Positions 18,694 through 29,350 of a DNA stretch of 64,000 bases are shown piece after piece (position 1 is the stretch's first letter; each line of letters opens with the position of its first letter). The notes beneath the pieces were generated by a model, which did no database searches, had not been told where the DNA came from, and saw only the letters and a list, made by a program, of their open reading frames with translations. The translations under genes and the position numbers were made by a program. Source of the DNA: Denitromonas iodatirespirans (lineage in GTDB: Bacteria; Pseudomonadota; Gammaproteobacteria; Burkholderiales; Rhodocyclaceae). The DNA is taken from positions 186,001-250,000 of the forward strand of contig NZ_JAEKFT010000003.1 of NCBI RefSeq assembly GCF_018524365.1. The letters are read 5' to 3'.

Positions 18694-21600
18694 TCAGCGC
18701 CGGTATTCGCCATCCTTGCGTCCGCGCCGGCGCATCAGCAGATAGGCGGCGGGGATCACGAACATCGACAACAGCGGTGCGGTAATCATGCCGCCCACCA
18801 TGGGCGCGGCGATGCGTTGCATGACTTCGCTGCCGGTGCCGGCGCCCCACATGATGGGGAACAGGCCGGCGAGGATCACCGCCACTGTCATCGCCTTGGG
18901 GCGCACGCGCAGCACGGCGCCCTCGCGGATCGCCTCGAGCAGGTCGGCCTCGGTGGTCTTGTTCTCGTCGAGCCGCTCGAACCACGCCTGCTTGAGGTAC
19001 AGCAGCATGATCACGCCGAACTCGGCGGCCACCCCGGCGAGCGCGATGAAGCCGACCACGCCGGCCACCGACAGGTTGTAGTCGAGCAGGTAGAGCAGCC
19101 ACACGCCGCCGACCAGGGCGAAGGGCAGGGTGGTCATGATCAGCAGCGCCTCGCCGAAGTGCTTGAAGGCGAGGTAGAGCAGCACGAAGATGATCAGCAG
19201 CGTGAAGGGCACCACCAGCGTGAGCTTGGCGGTGGCGCGCTCGAGGAACTCGAACTGCCCGGACCACGACACCGAGTAGCCCGGTGGCAGGTCGATCTGC
19301 TCGGCCACCGCGCGCTGCATGTCGCGCACCGCCGAGCCCAGGTCGCGGCCGCGGATGTCGACATACACGTAGCCGGCGAGCCGCGCGTTCTCGCTGCGCA
19401 GCATCGGCGGGCCGTCGTCGATGCGGATGTCGGCGACGTCGGCGAGCACCAGCTGCTGCCCGCGCGGGGTGACGATGGGCAGCGTGCGCAGCTGCGCCAG
19501 CGAATCGCGGATCTCGCGCGGATAGCGCACGTTGATCGGGAAGCGCTGCAGCCCCTCGACGGTCTCGCCGATGTTCATGCCGCCCACCGCCGAGCTCACC
19601 ACCGACTGCACGTCGGCGATGTTGAGGCCGTAGCGGGCGGCGGCCTCGCGGCGGATGTCCACGTTCACGTAGCGCCCGCCGGTCAGGCGCTCGGCGAAGG
19701 CGCTGGTCACGCCCGGCACCGGCTTGAGCGCGCGCTCGATCTCGCCGGTCAGGCGGTCGATGACGGTCAGATCCGGCCCCAGCACCTTGACCCCCACCGG
19801 GCTCTTGATGCCGGTGGCGAGCATGTCGAGGCGGTTGCGGATCGGCGGCACCCAGATGTTGGTGAGGCCGGGCACGCGCACGGTCTTGTCAAGCTCGTCG
19901 ACCAGCATGTCGGGCGTCAGGCCCGGGCGCCACTGCTCACGCGGCTTGAACTGGATGGTGGTCTCGAACATCACCAGCGGCGCCGGGTCGGTGGCGGTCG
20001 CCGCGCGGCCCGCCTTGCCATACACGCTTTTCACCTCGGGCACGCTCCTGATCAGGCGGTCGGTCTGCTGCAGCAGCTCGGCCGCCTTGCCTGCGGACAG
20101 GCCCGGCAGCGCGGTGGGCATGTAGAGCAGGTCGCCCTCGTCGAGCGGCGGCATGAACTCGCTGCCGATGTGTTGCAAAGGCCACAGACTCGCGAACAGC
20201 AACATCACGGCCAGCGCCAGCGTCGCCTTGGGGAAGCGCAGCACGGCGTCGAGCAGCGGGCGGTAGGCCACGATCAGCCAACGGTTGAGCGGGTTCGCCT
20301 GTTCGTCGGGAATGCGGCCGCGGATGAGATAGCCCATCAGCACCGGGATCAGCGTCACCGCCAGCCCCGCCGCGGCCGCCATGGCGTAGGTCTTGGTGAA
20401 GGCCAGCGGCGAGAACATGCGCCCCTCCTGGGCCTCCAGCGTGAACACCGGGATGAAGGAGAGGGTGATGATCAGCAGCGAGAAGAACAGCGCCGGGCCG
20501 ACTTCCACCGCGGCATCGCCGATCACGTGCCAGCGAGCCTCGCCCTGGAGCTTCTCGCCCGGATGCGCATGCGCCCAGGCTTCGAGATGCTTGTGGGCGT
20601 TCTCGATCATCACCACCGCCGCATCGACCATCGCGCCCACGGCGATGGCGATGCCGCCCAGCGACATGATGTTGGCGTTGACGCCCAGCCGCTGCATGAC
20701 GATGAAGGCCATCAGGATGCCCAGCGGCAGCGAGACGATGGCGACGAAGGCCGAGCGCAGGTGAAAGAGGAACAGCGCACACACCACGGCGACGACGATG
20801 AACTCCTCGACCAGCTTGTGGGTGAGGTTGTCGATGGCGCGCTCGATGAGGCCGGAGCGGTCATACACCGGGACGATCTCGACCCCCGGCGGGAGGCTTT
20901 TCTGCAAGCTGGCGAGCTTGTCCTTGGCCGCCTGGATGGTCGTCAGCGCGTTCTTTCCCGAGCGCATCACGATCACGCCGCCCACCGCTTCGCCGATGCC
21001 GTCGAACTCGCCGATGCCGCGCCGCATCTCGGGGCCGAGCTGGATGCGCGCCACATCGCCGAGCCGCACCGACACGCCCGCATCGGTGGTCATCAGCGGG
21101 ATCGCGCGGAAGTCGTCGAGGCTTTGCAGATAGCCCGAGGCGCGCACCATGTACTCGGCCTCGCCCAGCTCCAGCACCGAGCCGCCGGCCTCCTGGTTGC
21201 CGCGGCGGATGGCCTCCACCACCCGCGCATGCGCAATGCCGTAGGCGGCGAGCTTGTCCGGGTCGAGCACCACCTGGTACTGCCGCACCATGCCGCCGAT
21301 GGTGGCCACTTCGGCCACGTCGGGCACGGTCTTCAACTCGAACTTGAGGAACCAGTCCTGCAGGGTGCGCAGCTGCGAGATGTCCTGCGTGCCCGACCGG
21401 TCGACGAGCGCGTACTGGTAGATCCAGCCCACCCCGGTCGCGTCCGGCCCGATCGACGAGCTGGCCCCCGGCGGCAGGCGCGACTGCACCTGGTTGAGGT
21501 ATTCGAGCACGCGCGTGCGCGCCCAGTACAGGTCGGTGCCGTCCTCGAACAGCACATAGACGTAGCTGTCGCCGAAGAAGGAGTAGCCGCGCACCACCTT

Positions 21601-21837
21601 GGCGCCGGGCACCGACAGCATGGTGGTGGTGAGCGGGTAGGTGACCTGGTTCTCGACCAGTTGCGGCGCCTGGCCGGGGAAGGTGGTGCGGATGATGACC
21701 TGCACGTCCGACAGATCGGGCAAGGCATCGAGCGGGGTGCGCGACAAGGCCACCACGCCCCAGGCCGTGACCATCACGGTCGCCAGCAGCACCAGGAAGC
21801 GGTTGGCGATGGACCAGCGGATGAGTTTGGCGATCAT
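18694..21837 (-). CDS. cusA: CusA-type RND heavy-metal efflux pump
   Basis: 1047 residues, full length for the HME-RND family. The N-terminal membrane helix is [20 protein letters not shown]; the two large periplasmic loops include [19 protein letters not shown] and the [18 protein letters not shown] block; the proton-relay helix carries [19 protein letters not shown]. The Met-rich helices of Cu(I)/Ag(I) exporters are present. Works with CusB and CusC to move Cu(I) or Ag(I) from periplasm to outside. Start overlaps the cusB stop. Confidence 0.93.
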   Translation of the reverse strand: MIAKLIRWSIANRFLVLLATVMVTAWGVVALSRTPLDALPDLSDVQVIIRTTFPGQAPQLVENQVTYPLTTTMLSVPGAKVVRGYSFFGDSYVYVLFEDGTDLYWARTRVLEYLNQVQSRLPPGASSSIGPDATGVGWIYQYALVDRSGTQDISQLRTLQDWFLKFELKTVPDVAEVATIGGMVRQYQVVLDPDKLAAYGIAHARVVEAIRRGNQEAGGSVLELGEAEYMVRASGYLQSLDDFRAIPLMTTDAGVSVRLGDVARIQLGPEMRRGIGEFDGIGEAVGGVIVMRSGKNALTTIQAAKDKLASLQKSLPPGVEIVPVYDRSGLIERAIDNLTHKLVEEFIVVAVVCALFLFHLRSAFVAIVSLPLGILMAFIVMQRLGVNANIMSLGGIAIAVGAMVDAAVVMIENAHKHLEAWAHAHPGEKLQGEARWHVIGDAAVEVGPALFFSLLIITLSFIPVFTLEAQEGRMFSPLAFTKTYAMAAAAGLAVTLIPVLMGYLIRGRIPDEQANPLNRWLIVAYRPLLDAVLRFPKATLALAVMLLFASLWPLQHIGSEFMPPLDEGDLLYMPTALPGLSAGKAAELLQQTDRLIRSVPEVKSVYGKAGRAATATDPAPLVMFETTIQFKPREQWRPGLTPDMLVDELDKTVRVPGLTNIWVPPIRNRLDMLATGIKSPVGVKVLGPDLTVIDRLTGEIERALKPVPGVTSAFAERLTGGRYVNVDIRREAAARYGLNIADVQSVVSSAVGGMNIGETVEGLQRFPINVRYPREIRDSLAQLRTLPIVTPRGQQLVLADVADIRIDDGPPMLRSENARLAGYVYVDIRGRDLGSAVRDMQRAVAEQIDLPPGYSVSWSGQFEFLERATAKLTLVVPFTLLIIFVLLYLAFKHFGEALLIMTTLPFALVGGVWLLYLLDYNLSVAGVVGFIALAGVAAEFGVIMLLYLKQAWFERLDENKTTEADLLEAIREGAVLRVRPKAMTVAVILAGLFPIMWGAGTGSEVMQRIAAPMVGGMITAPLLSMFVIPAAYLLMRRRGRKDGEYRR

Positions 21838-23423
21838 TGCGCCGCCCCTTTCGCCGCCCGGATGGCGACGATCTGCGGTGCATCGCCTTCCTGCATGCGG
21901 AACTCGATGTCCACCGCCGCGCCCGCCGCCAGCGCTGGCTGCGCCAGTCCCGGTGCCAGCTTGAAGTCCATGGTCATCGCCGGCCAGCCGAGGCTCTCGA
22001 TGGCCGGATGGCTCAAGGTCAACAGGTCACCGTCGATGGCTTCGATCCGCGCGCCGGTACGATGGGTGTCGGCGGCTGCGGTCTCGCCCAGGCGCGCCTC
22101 GATGCCCTTGAGGCTGGCTTCGGAGTCGATCAGGAACTGCCCCGACAGCACCACCCGCTGCCCGGCCTGCAGGCCCTGCCGGATCTCGGTCCGGCCGCCG
22201 GCCTCGACGCCGGTGAGCACCTCGGCGGGCCGGAAGGCGCCGTCTGCCTCGGCCAGCATCACCAGGGCGCGCCGGCCGGTGTGGATGATCGCCTCGGTGG
22301 GCACCAGCAGGCTCTTGCGCGCCATCTGCTCGGCGAAGCTCATGCGCACGAACATGCCCGGCACCAGTTGCCCGCGCGGATTGGCCAGCGCCAGGCGCGC
22401 CTTGACGGTGCGCGTGGCCGGATTCACTTCCGGCAGCAGCGCCTGCACGCGGCCGGCGAAGGTCTCGCCCGGCAGCGCCGGGGTGGTGGCGCTCACCGGC
22501 GCGCCGGGGGCGAGCTGCGCCGCCTGGCTCTCGGGCACCTCGGCGTGCGCCCACACCGTTTCCAGGCCGTTGATGCGTGCCAGCGTCATGCCCGGCATCA
22601 CCGTCATGCCTTCGCGCGCCATCAACTCGGTGACGGCGCCGGCGATGGGGGCGCGGATGGTCAGCCGTGCCTGCACCTTGCCGCTGGCTTCGACCAGCCG
22701 GATGTGCGCCGCGTCCATGCCGGCCTGGCGCATGCGGGCGCGCGCGGCGTCCACCAGGCTGTCCAGCCCGGTGCCGCGCATGCGCCGCACCGACAGGAAT
22801 TCCTCCTGCGCCGCGACCCAGTCGGGCACGTGGATGTCGACCAGCGGCTGCCCCCGGGTCACGCGGTCCAGCGTCGCGCGCACGTGCAGTTTCTCGACGT
22901 AGCCCATGGCGCGGGCTTGCACGATCGCCTGATCGCGCTCGTTCCAGGCGATGGCGCCCACCGCGCTGATCGCCGGCGATGCCGCGCCTTCGGTCACTTC
23001 GGCGGCGCGCAGGCCGATGTTCTGCTGAATGCGCGGGCTGACGGTGACGGTGCCGGCATCGGCGCCCTCGCTGCCGGCATAGGCCGGCACCAGCATCATG
23101 TCCATGAAGGGCGACTTGCCCGGCGCCTCGAACTTCTTCCCCGGCACCATGGGGTCGTGGTAGTAGAGAATTTTCCGCCCGGTGAGCGGGTCGTCCATGC
23201 CGGCCGCCAGACCGGTGTCGATGTGTCGGCGGGTGGCCGCCTCGCCCTCGGGGATGCCCCAGGTCGACGGGTCGACCGGGGCGGCGGTGGCGGCGGGCGC
23301 CTGCGCCGGCGTGCCGGCGACCATGCCCATGCCGCGCGCCATGCCGACGCGGTAGAGCGCGACGCCCGCGGCGCCGAGCATGCCGGCGGCCGCCAGGCCG
23401 ATCAGGATGTGCTTGAGTTTCAT
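21834..23423 (-). CDS. cusB: CusB-type periplasmic adaptor fused to a CusF domain
   Basis: 529 residues, about 120 longer than E. coli CusB. Membrane anchor (about 5-27), a heavy-metal-binding segment [20 protein letters not shown] followed by MDMMLVPAY (about 87-115), the barrel-sandwich and beta-barrel domains of membrane fusion proteins, and a C-terminal CusF-like OB-fold (about 455-525) with [18 protein letters not shown]. The last domain means the adaptor carries its own copper chaperone. Overlaps cusC by 4 bases and cusA by 4. Confidence 0.92.
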   Translation of the reverse strand: MKLKHILIGLAAAGMLGAAGVALYRVGMARGMGMVAGTPAQAPAATAAPVDPSTWGIPEGEAATRRHIDTGLAAGMDDPLTGRKILYYHDPMVPGKKFEAPGKSPFMDMMLVPAYAGSEGADAGTVTVSPRIQQNIGLRAAEVTEGAASPAISAVGAIAWNERDQAIVQARAMGYVEKLHVRATLDRVTRGQPLVDIHVPDWVAAQEEFLSVRRMRGTGLDSLVDAARARMRQAGMDAAHIRLVEASGKVQARLTIRAPIAGAVTELMAREGMTVMPGMTLARINGLETVWAHAEVPESQAAQLAPGAPVSATTPALPGETFAGRVQALLPEVNPATRTVKARLALANPRGQLVPGMFVRMSFAEQMARKSLLVPTEAIIHTGRRALVMLAEADGAFRPAEVLTGVEAGGRTEIRQGLQAGQRVVLSGQFLIDSEASLKGIEARLGETAAADTHRTGARIEAIDGDLLTLSHPAIESLGWPAMTMDFKLAPGLAQPALAAGAAVDIEFRMQEGDAPQIVAIRAAKGAAQ

Positions 23424-24766
23424 TGTTGTTGCTCCGCAACCAGGTATTCGAGTTCGACCCACAGGCCGGCGGTTTCCATTTCGATGCGCAGCCGTTCGAT
23501 GCGCGTGTCGATCTCCATGCGGCGTGCCTCCAGCACCGCCGCCAGCGCGCCGCCACCACCGCGATAGGCGGCCAGTGCGGCGCGGGTGCGCTCGGCGGCG
23601 AGCGGGATCAGCGTCTTGTCGTAGTCGTCGAGCCGCGTCAGGTGGCTGCGCCAGGTGGTGAGCCAGCGCTCGGTCTCGGCCAGATGCGCGCGTGTCATCT
23701 CCTCGCGCTCGGCGCGTGCCTGCTCGGCCTTCGCCAGCCGGGCGGCCAGTTCGCGCTCCTGCCGGTTCGCCTGGTCCCACTGCAGCGGCACGCTGAGCGC
23801 GATCGTCGCCATGTTGGAGAAACCGTCGCCACGCTGGCCATACATCAGCGACACGCTCCAGTCCGCACGCTTGTCCTGGCGGGCGAGCTCGGCCTCGGCC
23901 CGGGCCACGGCCTCTTTCGCGGCCATCAAGGCGATGTCGGGGTGGCGGTCGAGCTGGTGCGCCACGGTGTGCGCCGCCAGTCGGGTCGTGGACAGCGGCG
24001 GCGGATCGCCCAGCGGGGCGGCGGCAAGATCCCCCACCCAGCGCGCCAGTTGCGTCGTCGCGTTGGCCTCGCGCGCCTGCGCCTCGCGAATGCGGTCCTC
24101 GATCCGCGCGACGCTCGAGCGCACCGCGAAGAGGTCCGCCTGCGGGCCGCGGCCGCCGCGGTAGGCCGCTTCGGCGGCGTCGATCTGCAGCGCTGCCTCG
24201 TCGCGCTGGCGGGTGAGCAGCGTGACCATCCGCTGCTGGTAGTAGCGGTCGAACCAGGCCAGCGCCGTGCCGCGCCGCAGCTCGGCCAACTGCATGGCGC
24301 GCGCCGCAAGTGCCGTGTCGGCCTCGCGCTCGAAGCGCGCCGCACGGGCGCGGCGCTTGTCCTTGCGAACGAAAGTCTGGGTGAGGCCGACTGAGCGCAT
24401 GGTCATGAAGTCCTCGGTCAGGCTGAAGCGCATCGGCCCGTCGACGGGCAGGTTGTCGACCGACAGGCGCAGCACCGGGTCGGGCAGGCGAGCGGCGGCG
24501 ACGGCCATCTCGCGGGCCGAACGGGCGGCGGCATCCTGCGCGACGAGGGCGTGCGAGCGCGCCTGTGCCGCGCGCAGTGCCGCCGGCAGGGTCAGGGGCT
24601 GGGCGGGCGGTGTTGCTTGCGCGATGGTCTGCGCCGCGGCCCCACCGCAAAGACCGGCCGCAAGCAAGGCGGCGCCGAGCGCGCGCAGGACGCCGGGCCG
24701 GCACGCGAAGGTGTTGTTGTTCTTGCGGGGCACGCATGCGCGCACCCCTTCCGAAGGAAGTGGCAT
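23420..24766 (-). CDS. cusC: CusC-like outer-membrane efflux protein (TolC family)
   Basis: 448 residues: signal peptide (VLRALGAALLAAGLCGGAAA), then two TolC repeats of coiled-coil helices (SARSAREMAVAAARLPDPVL; ELARQDKRADWSVSLMYGQ) and the LPAALRAAQARS opening. It forms the outer-membrane channel for CusBA. The ATG at 24766 has no good ribosome site; a GTG at about 24730, behind GGAAGGGG, would also keep the whole signal peptide. Confidence 0.85.
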   Translation of the reverse strand: MPLPSEGVRACVPRKNNNTFACRPGVLRALGAALLAAGLCGGAAAQTIAQATPPAQPLTLPAALRAAQARSHALVAQDAAARSAREMAVAAARLPDPVLRLSVDNLPVDGPMRFSLTEDFMTMRSVGLTQTFVRKDKRRARAARFEREADTALAARAMQLAELRRGTALAWFDRYYQQRMVTLLTRQRDEAALQIDAAEAAYRGGRGPQADLFAVRSSVARIEDRIREAQAREANATTQLARWVGDLAAAPLGDPPPLSTTRLAAHTVAHQLDRHPDIALMAAKEAVARAEAELARQDKRADWSVSLMYGQRGDGFSNMATIALSVPLQWDQANRQERELAARLAKAEQARAEREEMTRAHLAETERWLTTWRSHLTRLDDYDKTLIPLAAERTRAALAAYRGGGGALAAVLEARRMEIDTRIERLRIEMETAGLWVELEYLVAEQQQ

Positions 24767-24953
24767 ATAGGCTGAATCCGAACGAGTCGATGGACCCCCG
24801 GCGCTGCGCACCGCCCCCCGCGGGGGCGAGGCCCGGCCTTGGGGCGGCCCGGCAACCGGGCCTCAGGCGTCGCCGCAATGCGGCGCGCACAATCCGTCGC
24901 CACGGGCCAGACGCGTCAAGGCGCGGCCCGAAACGACACATGGGAGAGCGGAA

Positions 24954-25310
24954 TCAGACGGCGCGGGGCGGGCGCCAGACCCCGGTGGGGTCGCGGGAGA
25001 GGACGGGGGATTCGAGGGCGGAAACAACCAGCGCGCTAACTGGGAACGGTCGTGCCAAGGGCGGGAACACCGGCTGATGAAGATTGCTGCTCTTGCACTC
25101 CTGGCCGGGCTTGCACGGATGAGGCTTGTCCGGCTGGCCGTGGTCGCCGTCGGCGGGGTCACAGCAGGCGTCGCCGGTACTGGCCATCTCCACCATGGGC
25201 GTCGACTGCATGGGGCAGACCTCCGGCAGAGCGAGGGCCGCCCAAGCGTACGCGGGAAGCGTCACCATCAGGAGCAGCGCGATCAGTCGCCGGAAGAAGG
25301 GCATATACAC
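24954..25310 (-). CDS. Secreted Cys-rich protein upstream of cusCBA, paralogue of the one at 17753-18112
   Basis: 118 residues: signal helix (FRRLIALLLMVTLPAYAWAA), LPEVCPMQ, GDACCDPADGD, HPCKPGQECK and the tail TGVWRPPRAV. Same order and spacing of Cys motifs as its paralogue. An internal Met three codons on may be the true start. Reads toward cusC with a 190-base gap holding GC-rich repeats but no gene. Confidence 0.72.
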   Translation of the reverse strand: MYMPFFRRLIALLLMVTLPAYAWAALALPEVCPMQSTPMVEMASTGDACCDPADGDHGQPDKPHPCKPGQECKSSNLHQPVFPPLARPFPVSALVVSALESPVLSRDPTGVWRPPRAV

Positions 25311-25446
25311 AATGAATCTGGAAATGGCCGACTGATTCTACATGCGGGTCGGACGAGAAGGGAAGCTCGCATTCCAGCGCATCAGGGCGCGATTTCCATT
25401 TCTCCACCTTGTGCTCCGCCGTGAATGCGTCCGATGGGCGCTACAT

Positions 25447-25482
25447 TTATCCACAGATCGGCGGGAACAACCCTGTGGAAAA
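25447..25482. other. Pair of DnaA-box-like sites, convergent
   Basis: A perfect TTATCCACA (25447-25455) is followed 18 bases later by TGTGGAAAA (25474-25482), the reverse complement of a one-mismatch DnaA box. Both lie in the 218-base gap between the copper island and the conjugative element genes, which holds no gene. Confidence 0.5.
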
Positions 25483-25528
25483 CTCTTCGATTCTCTGTCG
25501 CGCCGGGAGACGAGGCAACTGCCTCAAT

Positions 25529-26431
25529 TTAAGTCATGTGCGCGCACATGCCTCGCAGATGGGCCCCGAGATCGAAGAATCCCGCCCCGCGTAGCACATG
25601 CGCAACCGTTGCCGACCGCGGCTCCGCAACCGGCAACAGGATGGCCCGATGCGTGTCCGTGTAGGGTAAGGGCAGGAACTGCCAGAGGTAGGTGGCACGA
25701 AAACGCGCCATGGCCTCACGGAACGCATTGGTGGCGCAGGGGGTGTCGCCGATGACGAACATCTCGTAGTCACGCTGAAGGCTGGCCAGGGCCATCTCGT
25801 TAATGCCGTAGGTGCGCAACGTGCCGCGCAATGGCACCGAGGTGCCGAGCCGCGCGGCGAGGTAGCGGGCCGCGGCGAAGTGGTGGGAGCCGCCGGCATT
25901 GATCAGGAAGAGGCGGCCGTCCCACACGTAGCGAGCGAAGAAGTCGCTCGTTTCCGGCTTGAGGATGCGGACCTCGCGCCATGCGAGGTTCTCCCGAAGC
26001 TTTTCCTCGGTCACTGGATCGATCAATTCTGGCGCCTTCATCTCGACCATCGCGTCGAGACTGCTGAAGGATGCCAGGTCGGACTTGGAGGCCGACAGGC
26101 CCACTACATCCTGGATGTCGCATTCCCACTCGTCGTCGCGCCTGCAGTAACCGAAATGCGCGAATTCCTCGCGCATGAGATGGAAACTCGAATACCGGCC
26201 GGCCTGGTAGCGCCATCCCGTAATCCAGCCGCGTGCGCGGGGTGGCCAGTGCAGTGCCGAGGCCGCGCCCCATTCGTGCCAGCGGGCCACGCATCCGGCC
26301 GCCAGCACCCGCGGCAGTTCCTCGATCGTAACGCGCAACTCGGGGCGCCTCTCGATGACCCGGAGCAGCGAGGCCGAACGGCCAAAGCCGTTCTGGATTC
26401 CGCCGATGACGCGTCGCAGTAAGGTGTCCAT
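25529..26431 (-). CDS. ICE accessory protein of unknown function (DUF6685-like)
   Basis: 300 residues, soluble, no signal peptide. Segments such as WECDIQDVVGLSASKSDLAS, RVWDGRLF-type YVWDGRLFLINAGGSHHFAA and ARYLAARLGTSVPL are reminiscent of a protein family carried at this end of PFGI-1-type elements; I believe it matches DUF6685 but cannot verify it. Start at 26431 (no strong ribosome site). The last gene of the long minus-strand run. Confidence 0.55.
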   Translation of the reverse strand: MDTLLRRVIGGIQNGFGRSASLLRVIERRPELRVTIEELPRVLAAGCVARWHEWGAASALHWPPRARGWITGWRYQAGRYSSFHLMREEFAHFGYCRRDDEWECDIQDVVGLSASKSDLASFSSLDAMVEMKAPELIDPVTEEKLRENLAWREVRILKPETSDFFARYVWDGRLFLINAGGSHHFAAARYLAARLGTSVPLRGTLRTYGINEMALASLQRDYEMFVIGDTPCATNAFREAMARFRATYLWQFLPLPYTDTHRAILLPVAEPRSATVAHVLRGAGFFDLGAHLRGMCAHMT

Positions 26432-26435
26432 GGAA

Positions 26436-26642
26436 TCACTCGCCAAGGTTCGGATCCGCTGGCACGGCAACGCTCAGATCCCCCGCCTGCCAGCGCGTGA
26501 GCGCCTCCGGGCAGGCCGAGCACACTCCCAGCCCGGTCTCGCGATCCACCATGAGCCAAGTGCAGGGTTCGGCCGCCGCGTCGTCCCAGCAGGCGCACAG
26601 GTCGGTGTACCCGCAGGCGATGCTGGTGGCGTTGTCGAGCAT
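26436..26642 (-). CDS. Small Cys-rich protein (68 aa)
   Basis: Frame with two CxC/CxxC-like clusters: IACGYTDLCACWDD and GVCSACPEAL, separated by PCTWLMVDRETGL. Possible zinc ribbon. Four bases upstream of the following gene, which supports co-translation. Unknown function. Confidence 0.55.
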   Translation of the reverse strand: MLDNATSIACGYTDLCACWDDAAAEPCTWLMVDRETGLGVCSACPEALTRWQAGDLSVAVPADPNLGE

Positions 26643-26707
26643 CGATCAGGTCTCCGACCAGCCGAGCTGGCGCCGTGCGCGTTCGAGCCTGACATGCGCC
26701 CGCTCGA

Positions 26708-26959
26708 TCACTTCCGAGTCGATCGCCCCATCTCCTCGAGCGCGAATAGCAACTGAATGGCCCGGTGGGGCTGTCGGCCTTTTTCGTAGCGACTGCCACC
26801 GGACTGGGTGGCACCGTAGCGCGTCCAGAACTCGGTCTGATTCATGCGCAATTGCCAGCGATATGCGCCCACGTCCGAGAGCAGGCGCGCCAGGCGCGAA
26901 GGGTTCCGACGATTCACCTGGGTGGCGGGGTGTGCATATCTAGGCAGTGGATGGGTCAT
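26708..26959 (-). CDS. Small helix-turn-helix protein
   Basis: 83 residues. LRMNQTEFWTRYGATQSGGS then RYEKGRQPHRAIQLLFAL (about 37-75) has the layout of an XRE-type helix-turn-helix: Q-x-E-F-W helix, turn, SGGSRYE recognition helix. Probably a DNA-binding regulator of the element. No effector domain. Confidence 0.65.
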   Translation of the reverse strand: MTHPLPRYAHPATQVNRRNPSRLARLLSDVGAYRWQLRMNQTEFWTRYGATQSGGSRYEKGRQPHRAIQLLFALEEMGRSTRK

Positions 26960-27016
26960 CGAACGATCCTCTTAATCAGGTATTGCAGGGGGTACTGGTG
27001 TGCGGTCCGGCGGGAC

Positions 27017-27328
27017 TCATCCATGGAAATGACACGGATCGCCCGAGCCGCTGAAGCAGGTCGGGCACGCGTTCATCTCTTCCAACGCCTCGTCGAGGCG
27101 CACCTGCGCCCGCGCGTCCATCCGCCCGCTCTCCCATTCCTGCCGAAGGATGTCCTCGCCGGACAGCAGAGGCGAGATGGCCGCGCCCGTGTGGAATGCG
27201 TCCCACCCGAGCGAGTGCGCCAGGCAACCGGCCCGCAGCTCCTCGAGCTCTGCGTCGTCCGGATCGGCCAGAAGGCGGGACAAGGCGAGGGCGCAGCGCG
27301 CCTCGACGGCTTTTTGGAAGGCCTTCAT
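27017..27328 (-). CDS. Hypothetical ICE protein (103 aa)
   Basis: Acidic, helical (KAVEARCALALSRLLADPDD, RLDEALEEMNACPTCFSGSG) with a C-terminal CPTC near the end. Starts inside the stop codon of the gene upstream (4-base overlap). Not recognised; the CxxC may bind metal. Confidence 0.55.
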   Translation of the reverse strand: MKAFQKAVEARCALALSRLLADPDDAELEELRAGCLAHSLGWDAFHTGAAISPLLSGEDILRQEWESGRMDARAQVRLDEALEEMNACPTCFSGSGDPCHFHG

Positions 27329-27507
27329 TCGGAGGAGCCCTCCTGCCGGGTGCCATCATGCATGGTGGGGCTCGCTTGGCCGCTGAGCGAGAAGGTAGTA
27401 GAGCAGTTGCCGAAGATGGTCTCGGCCACTTCGCGGGTGCACACCGGCGGCACGGCGCCGGTCATCGCAGACGGGCCGGACGTTGCCGGGCTATTCGTAC
27501 CGGTCAT
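27325..27507 (-). CDS. Hypothetical small protein (60 aa)
   Basis: Ser/Thr/Gly-rich with two cysteines (PPVCTREVAETIFGNCSTTF). GGAGACAA precedes the ATG, 17 bases after the muramidase-like gene and overlapping the next gene. The context argues for a real gene; sequence gives no clue to role. Confidence 0.5.
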   Translation of the reverse strand: MTGTNSPATSGPSAMTGAVPPVCTREVAETIFGNCSTTFSLSGQASPTMHDGTRQEGSSE

Positions 27508-27523
27508 GAATTGTCTCCTCGCA

Positions 27524-28491
<968 letters not shown>

Positions 28492-28504
<13 letters not shown>

Positions 28505-29028
28505 GGCGAACCGCTCCTGTCGATCGAGCGCGCATAGCCGTATTTCCCGCCCTGGTACGTCCACACGCCAATGCAGTGGCTGCGCCCCTGCATGTGCAGA
28601 TCCGCCCACCCGTCGGTACGTGTTGGCGCGACATCGACGATGGCAGTGACTACGTCGATCTCCAGCATCCAGCGAGCGCCGTGTTTGACGACCATCCACA
28701 GCGTCTGGCCCGTGGTACCGCTCGAGCAGGTATCTCCGCCCAACACCAGCACTTCCGCTCGACCATCACCGTTCAGATCCTCGAGTCGGACCTCCGGTCG
28801 AATATCCCGGCCGGCACACACCTCATTGTCGAACTCGACGTGTCCGTTGCGGAACACCATCGGCAGCGCCTCGGCGATCTCCCGCCGGTCCTTCGCCGAC
28901 AGCACCTGCGCCGGTACGGACCCGAACAGCGCGTCGGCCAGCGTCTTTAACCCTGCAAAGGCGCCCGTGACTACCACCATCGCGGTTAATGCCACCACTA
29001 TGGCGGACATGGGTGAGCGTTTTCTCAT
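28492..29028 (-). CDS. Exported protein with an NGDG (FG-GAP-like) motif
   Basis: 178 residues: N-terminal helix (MSAIVVALTAMVVVTGAFAG), then a soluble part with RLEDLNGDGRAEVLVLGGDT, a calcium-loop type sequence of integrin/FG-GAP-like folds, and four later cysteines (GDTCSSG, SHCIGVW, GSPCTP). The ATG at 29028 was chosen for the GGAGAAGG directly upstream rather than the ATG at 29040. Function unknown; co-encoded with the lysozyme-like protein. Confidence 0.62.
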
Positions 29029-29074
29029 AACCTTCTCCATGATGTAGGCGTAGTTCGCCTGCGTTACCCGAACG

Positions 29075-29350
29075 CTATTTCGACAAGTGGCGCAAAACGA
29101 GGCTGGAAACACTTTCGATCGTTCCGTCGATCCCGAACCATTCGACCTGGGGCGCATCGATATGGAAATGCCTTTCGACCTCAGCAATGAATACAGACAG
29201 GTCGTCGGTGTCGACGTGAAGATCCTTCGCCGGGTTAGTGGCGCCGGAGAGTTGCTCTCGCTCGTCGAGTCCGGTGATGCGAACCAGGATGTCGAGAACG
29301 GTCTCGATTACTTGATCCTTCGACGGCATGTCGCCATTGTCATTTCTCAT
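29075..29350 (-). CDS. Acyl-carrier-protein-like protein (DUF1493 type) without the phosphopantetheine serine
   Basis: 91 residues with an ACP-like helical bundle (VIETVLDILVRITGLDE; AKDLHVDTDDLSVFIAEVER; ESVSSLVLRHLSK). At the place of the ACP 'DSL' motif it has D49-D50-L51, so it cannot carry the prosthetic group. This is the DUF1493 pattern as I know it, not verified by search. The start lies inside the 3' end of the membrane-protein gene upstream (11-base overlap). Confidence 0.62.
   Translation of the reverse strand: MRNDNGDMPSKDQVIETVLDILVRITGLDEREQLSGATNPAKDLHVDTDDLSVFIAEVERHFHIDAPQVEWFGIDGTIESVSSLVLRHLSK

Noticed and set aside
18676-22902. A 1408-codon open frame on the plus strand opposite cusA and cusB
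   Set aside because: It is the antisense shadow of two clearly conserved minus-strand genes in very GC-rich DNA; its product is His/Arg-rich with no domain.
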